A DNA stretch of 7,072 bases from DATEPR01 sp036503065 (GTDB lineage Bacteria; Actinomycetota; Actinomycetes; Mycobacteriales; Pseudonocardiaceae). The notes under the pieces are model-generated. The model did not search any database. It had not been told where the DNA came from and saw only the letters and a list, made by a program, of their open reading frames with translations. The stretch's first letter is position 1. Every line of letters begins with the position of its first letter. Shown here in pieces: positions 5,671 to 7,072 of this stretch. Both the position numbers and the translations under genes were made by a program. The DNA is taken from NCBI GenBank assembly GCA_036503065.1, contig DASXXM010000067.1, forward strand, positions 1 through 7,072, written 5' to 3'.

Positions 5671-6102
5671 CTACGCCGTGTCGTCGCGAGTCCACAGTGG
5701 AACGAGCGCGGACAACCCCATGATCACCACGGCGACCACCGGGTGCAGCGCGCCGACGTACGGGGCGCCGTCGCCAGCCATGGCCAGGAGACCCTCGATC
5801 CCGGTCAGCACGAACATGACGATGACGATGACGACCACGCGTCGCGACGGCCGCGCCACGATCACCGCGATCAGCAGCAGCAACGCCAACACCGCGAGGA
5901 TGTTGCCGAGCGTGCGGTGCGGATCGAGACTCGTCGCCTTGTTGACCGGGCCCGTGGCGGCGAAGATGCCGGAGCCGGCCAGGTAGATCTGCACGATCAC
6001 CGCGGTACCGAACAGCATGGCGCCGTAACGGACGATCTTGGTGGCCACCTGCCGCGCGCCGGACACCGGGGCCCGGTCCTTGGTCGCGATCTCCTCAGTC
6101 AT
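5671..6102 (-). CDS. DUF6220-like small integral membrane protein
   Basis: 143 aa with about four hydrophobic helices: 28-49, 65-82, 87-105 and 117-136. Visible signatures are YLAGSGIFAATG near helix 1, DPHRTLGNIL before helix 2, GIEGLLAMAG after helix 3, and ALHPVVAVVIMG in helix 4; the two conserved His (H62, H119) face the same membrane region, and this pattern matches DUF6220 as I remember it. No enzymatic role is known to me; paired His in a four-helix protein could bind a metal or haem, but that is speculation. The ATG at 6102-6100 has no Shine-Dalgarno sequence upstream, so translation may be leaderless or weak; a 15-bp dyad (6115-6129) ends 12 bases before it. It lies 78 bp after the oxidoreductase on the same strand, and the glucanase follows 121 bp later with its own control region. 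Confidence 0.78.
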   Translation of the reverse strand: MTEEIATKDRAPVSGARQVATKIVRYGAMLFGTAVIVQIYLAGSGIFAATGPVNKATSLDPHRTLGNILAVLALLLLIAVIVARPSRRVVVIVIVMFVLTGIEGLLAMAGDGAPYVGALHPVVAVVIMGLSALVPLWTRDDTA

Positions 6103-6114
6103 TGCGCAAGCAAA

Positions 6115-6129
6115 CCACAGCGGCTGTGG
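6115..6129. promoter_or_regulatory. Inverted repeat CCACAGC-G-GCTGTGG before the DUF6220 gene
   Basis: A perfect dyad of 7-bp arms around one base, in the 78-bp gap between the oxidoreductase and DUF6220 genes. Reading on the minus strand it is followed by TTTGCTT and then, 12 bases on, the DUF6220 ATG. It could be an operator overlapping the leader, or a weak terminator of the upstream gene; the sequence does not decide. Confidence 0.35.
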
Positions 6130-6180
6130 GCCGGCATCCGCCCGGTGGCGTGTCCGGCATACGTCCGGTGAGGTAGGCCG

Positions 6181-7072
6181 TCAGGACTCCTTCGCGATCG
6201 CTTCGCGGACGGCCGGGACGATCTCCGCGGACCAACGGCCGAGGGTGACGTCGTCCGGCGTGCCGAAGCCGCTCGCGAAGAGCAGGAAGCCCGACGCACC
6301 GTGTGCCAGCACGGCGTCGGTCAGTTCGTCGATCCACTGGCCGACGGAACCGCCGATCCAGCGGCCGTCGTCGGCACGCGTGTCGGTCAGCGCCCGGTCG
6401 GTGATGCGGCCGGGGAAATTGAAGACCGTGCGGATCTCGCGCGGATCGCGGCCCACGGCCGCCGCCGCCTCGTCGATGATCGGCCGCGACACCCGGTATC
6501 GCTCGCTGCGCCAGTCCGACGCGTGGCCGGGAATCCAGCCGTCGGCCACCCGGCCGGTGGCGGCCAGGGACTTCGGACCGACCGATCCGGTCCAGACGGG
6601 GAGCGCGGCCACGGGCGCCGGTTCGATCTGGTCCACCTGGTAGTGGCGGCCTTGGTGGGTAACCGGCGGGCCGCCACCGGACAGCAACTTGACCAGGACG
6701 ATCGCTTCTTCGAAGGCGTCGACGGCATCGCCCGGCGTGAGTCGCGGCACGCCGAGGTCGGCGATCCGATCCCACCGCCCACCCGCGCCCATGCCGAGCA
6801 CGACGCGACCGCCCGACAGCGCCGACAACGACGTCACCGTCCGCGCCAGCATGGGCGCCGGCCGGGTCGGCAGGTTGGTGACGTTGACGAAGCCCGAGAT
6901 GTGCCGGGTACGGCCGAGGACGAATCCGATGCCCGCGTACGCGTCCAGGTCCCGGCCAAGGTAGGGATGGTCGGACAGCGAGAGGATGTCGAGCCCGTCG
7001 CGGTCGGCCTGTTCTGCCGTGCGCAGCAGGTCCGGCGTGTGCTCGATGCCGCTCTGCGCACCGAAGCCGAAG
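6181..7072 (-). CDS. Luciferase-like (LLM class) flavin/F420-dependent oxidoreductase, 5' end outside window
   Basis: 296 residues are visible down to the TGA at 6183-6181; only the first few residues are missing past the right edge, since the visible start FGFGAQSG matches the first beta strand of the family. The bacterial-luciferase TIM-barrel pattern runs through: ADRDGLDILSLSDHPYLGRDLDAY, LGRTRHISGFVNVTNLPTRPAPMLART, LSGGRVVLGMGAGG (strand 4 and the cofactor-phosphate glycine loop), the HYQVDQIEPAPVAALPVWTG strand typical of the family, AATGRVADGWIPG, and a C-terminal amphipathic helix. Such enzymes use FMNH2 or reduced F420 to oxidise or reduce a small organic molecule. Substrate and cofactor cannot be told from this sequence, though F420 use is common for such proteins in actinobacteria. 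It is followed on the same strand by the DUF6220 gene after 78 bp; a functional link is not evident. Confidence 0.9.
   Translation of the reverse strand, partial: FGFGAQSGIEHTPDLLRTAEQADRDGLDILSLSDHPYLGRDLDAYAGIGFVLGRTRHISGFVNVTNLPTRPAPMLARTVTSLSALSGGRVVLGMGAGGRWDRIADLGVPRLTPGDAVDAFEEAIVLVKLLSGGGPPVTHQGRHYQVDQIEPAPVAALPVWTGSVGPKSLAATGRVADGWIPGHASDWRSERYRVSRPIIDEAAAAVGRDPREIRTVFNFPGRITDRALTDTRADDGRWIGGSVGQWIDELTDAVLAHGASGFLLFASGFGTPDDVTLGRWSAEIVPAVREAIAKES

Overview
The DNA is very GC-rich, with third codon positions dominated by G and C. The gene content is a HisKA_3-type sensor kinase, a mycosin-like subtilase, a secreted GH12 glucanase with a ricin-type lectin tail, a luciferase-like monooxygenase and a DUF6220 protein. 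Together these point to a filamentous or soil actinobacterium, most plausibly in or near the Pseudonocardiaceae. The taxon is inference from style and families only. I see no mobile element, tRNA, rRNA or CRISPR array.

Layout, left to right. (1) 1-683, minus: the N-terminal two thirds of a secreted subtilisin/mycosin-like protein, cut by the window edge. The Asp and His of its catalytic triad are both replaced. (2) 680-2020, minus: a six-helix membrane histidine kinase whose stop codon overlaps the start of the subtilase by 4 bases (GTGA), so the two are probably translationally coupled. (3) 2021-2207: kinase leader with a tandem 11-bp-spaced repeat and a small inverted repeat. (4) 2208-2861, minus: an unrecognised two-helix membrane protein with a conserved cytoplasmic tail. 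(5) 2862-3072: divergent control region holding a perfect 16-bp palindrome. (6) 3073-4320, plus: a membrane-bound diguanylate cyclase with an intact GGEEF active site and RxxD inhibitory site. (7) 4323-4354: a perfect 32-bp palindrome, the shared terminator of convergent genes. (8) 4374-5549, minus: a secreted GH12 beta-glucanase with a C-terminal CBM13, preceded by a GTGAAA-type operator. (9) 5671-6102, minus: a small DUF6220 membrane protein. (10) 6181-7072, minus: a luciferase-like flavin/F420 oxidoreductase that runs off the right edge.

How the genes relate. The kinase and the catalytically degenerate subtilase look like one unit: an extracytoplasmic, peptide-binding but probably non-proteolytic partner made together with a membrane sensor. 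This is the most interesting point in the window. The membrane protein at 2208-2861 is upstream on the same strand and may belong to the same signalling group, but a 187-bp gap with its own candidate control sites makes a single operon uncertain. The cyclase, the glucanase, the DUF6220 protein and the oxidoreductase look like independent genes with ordinary roles.
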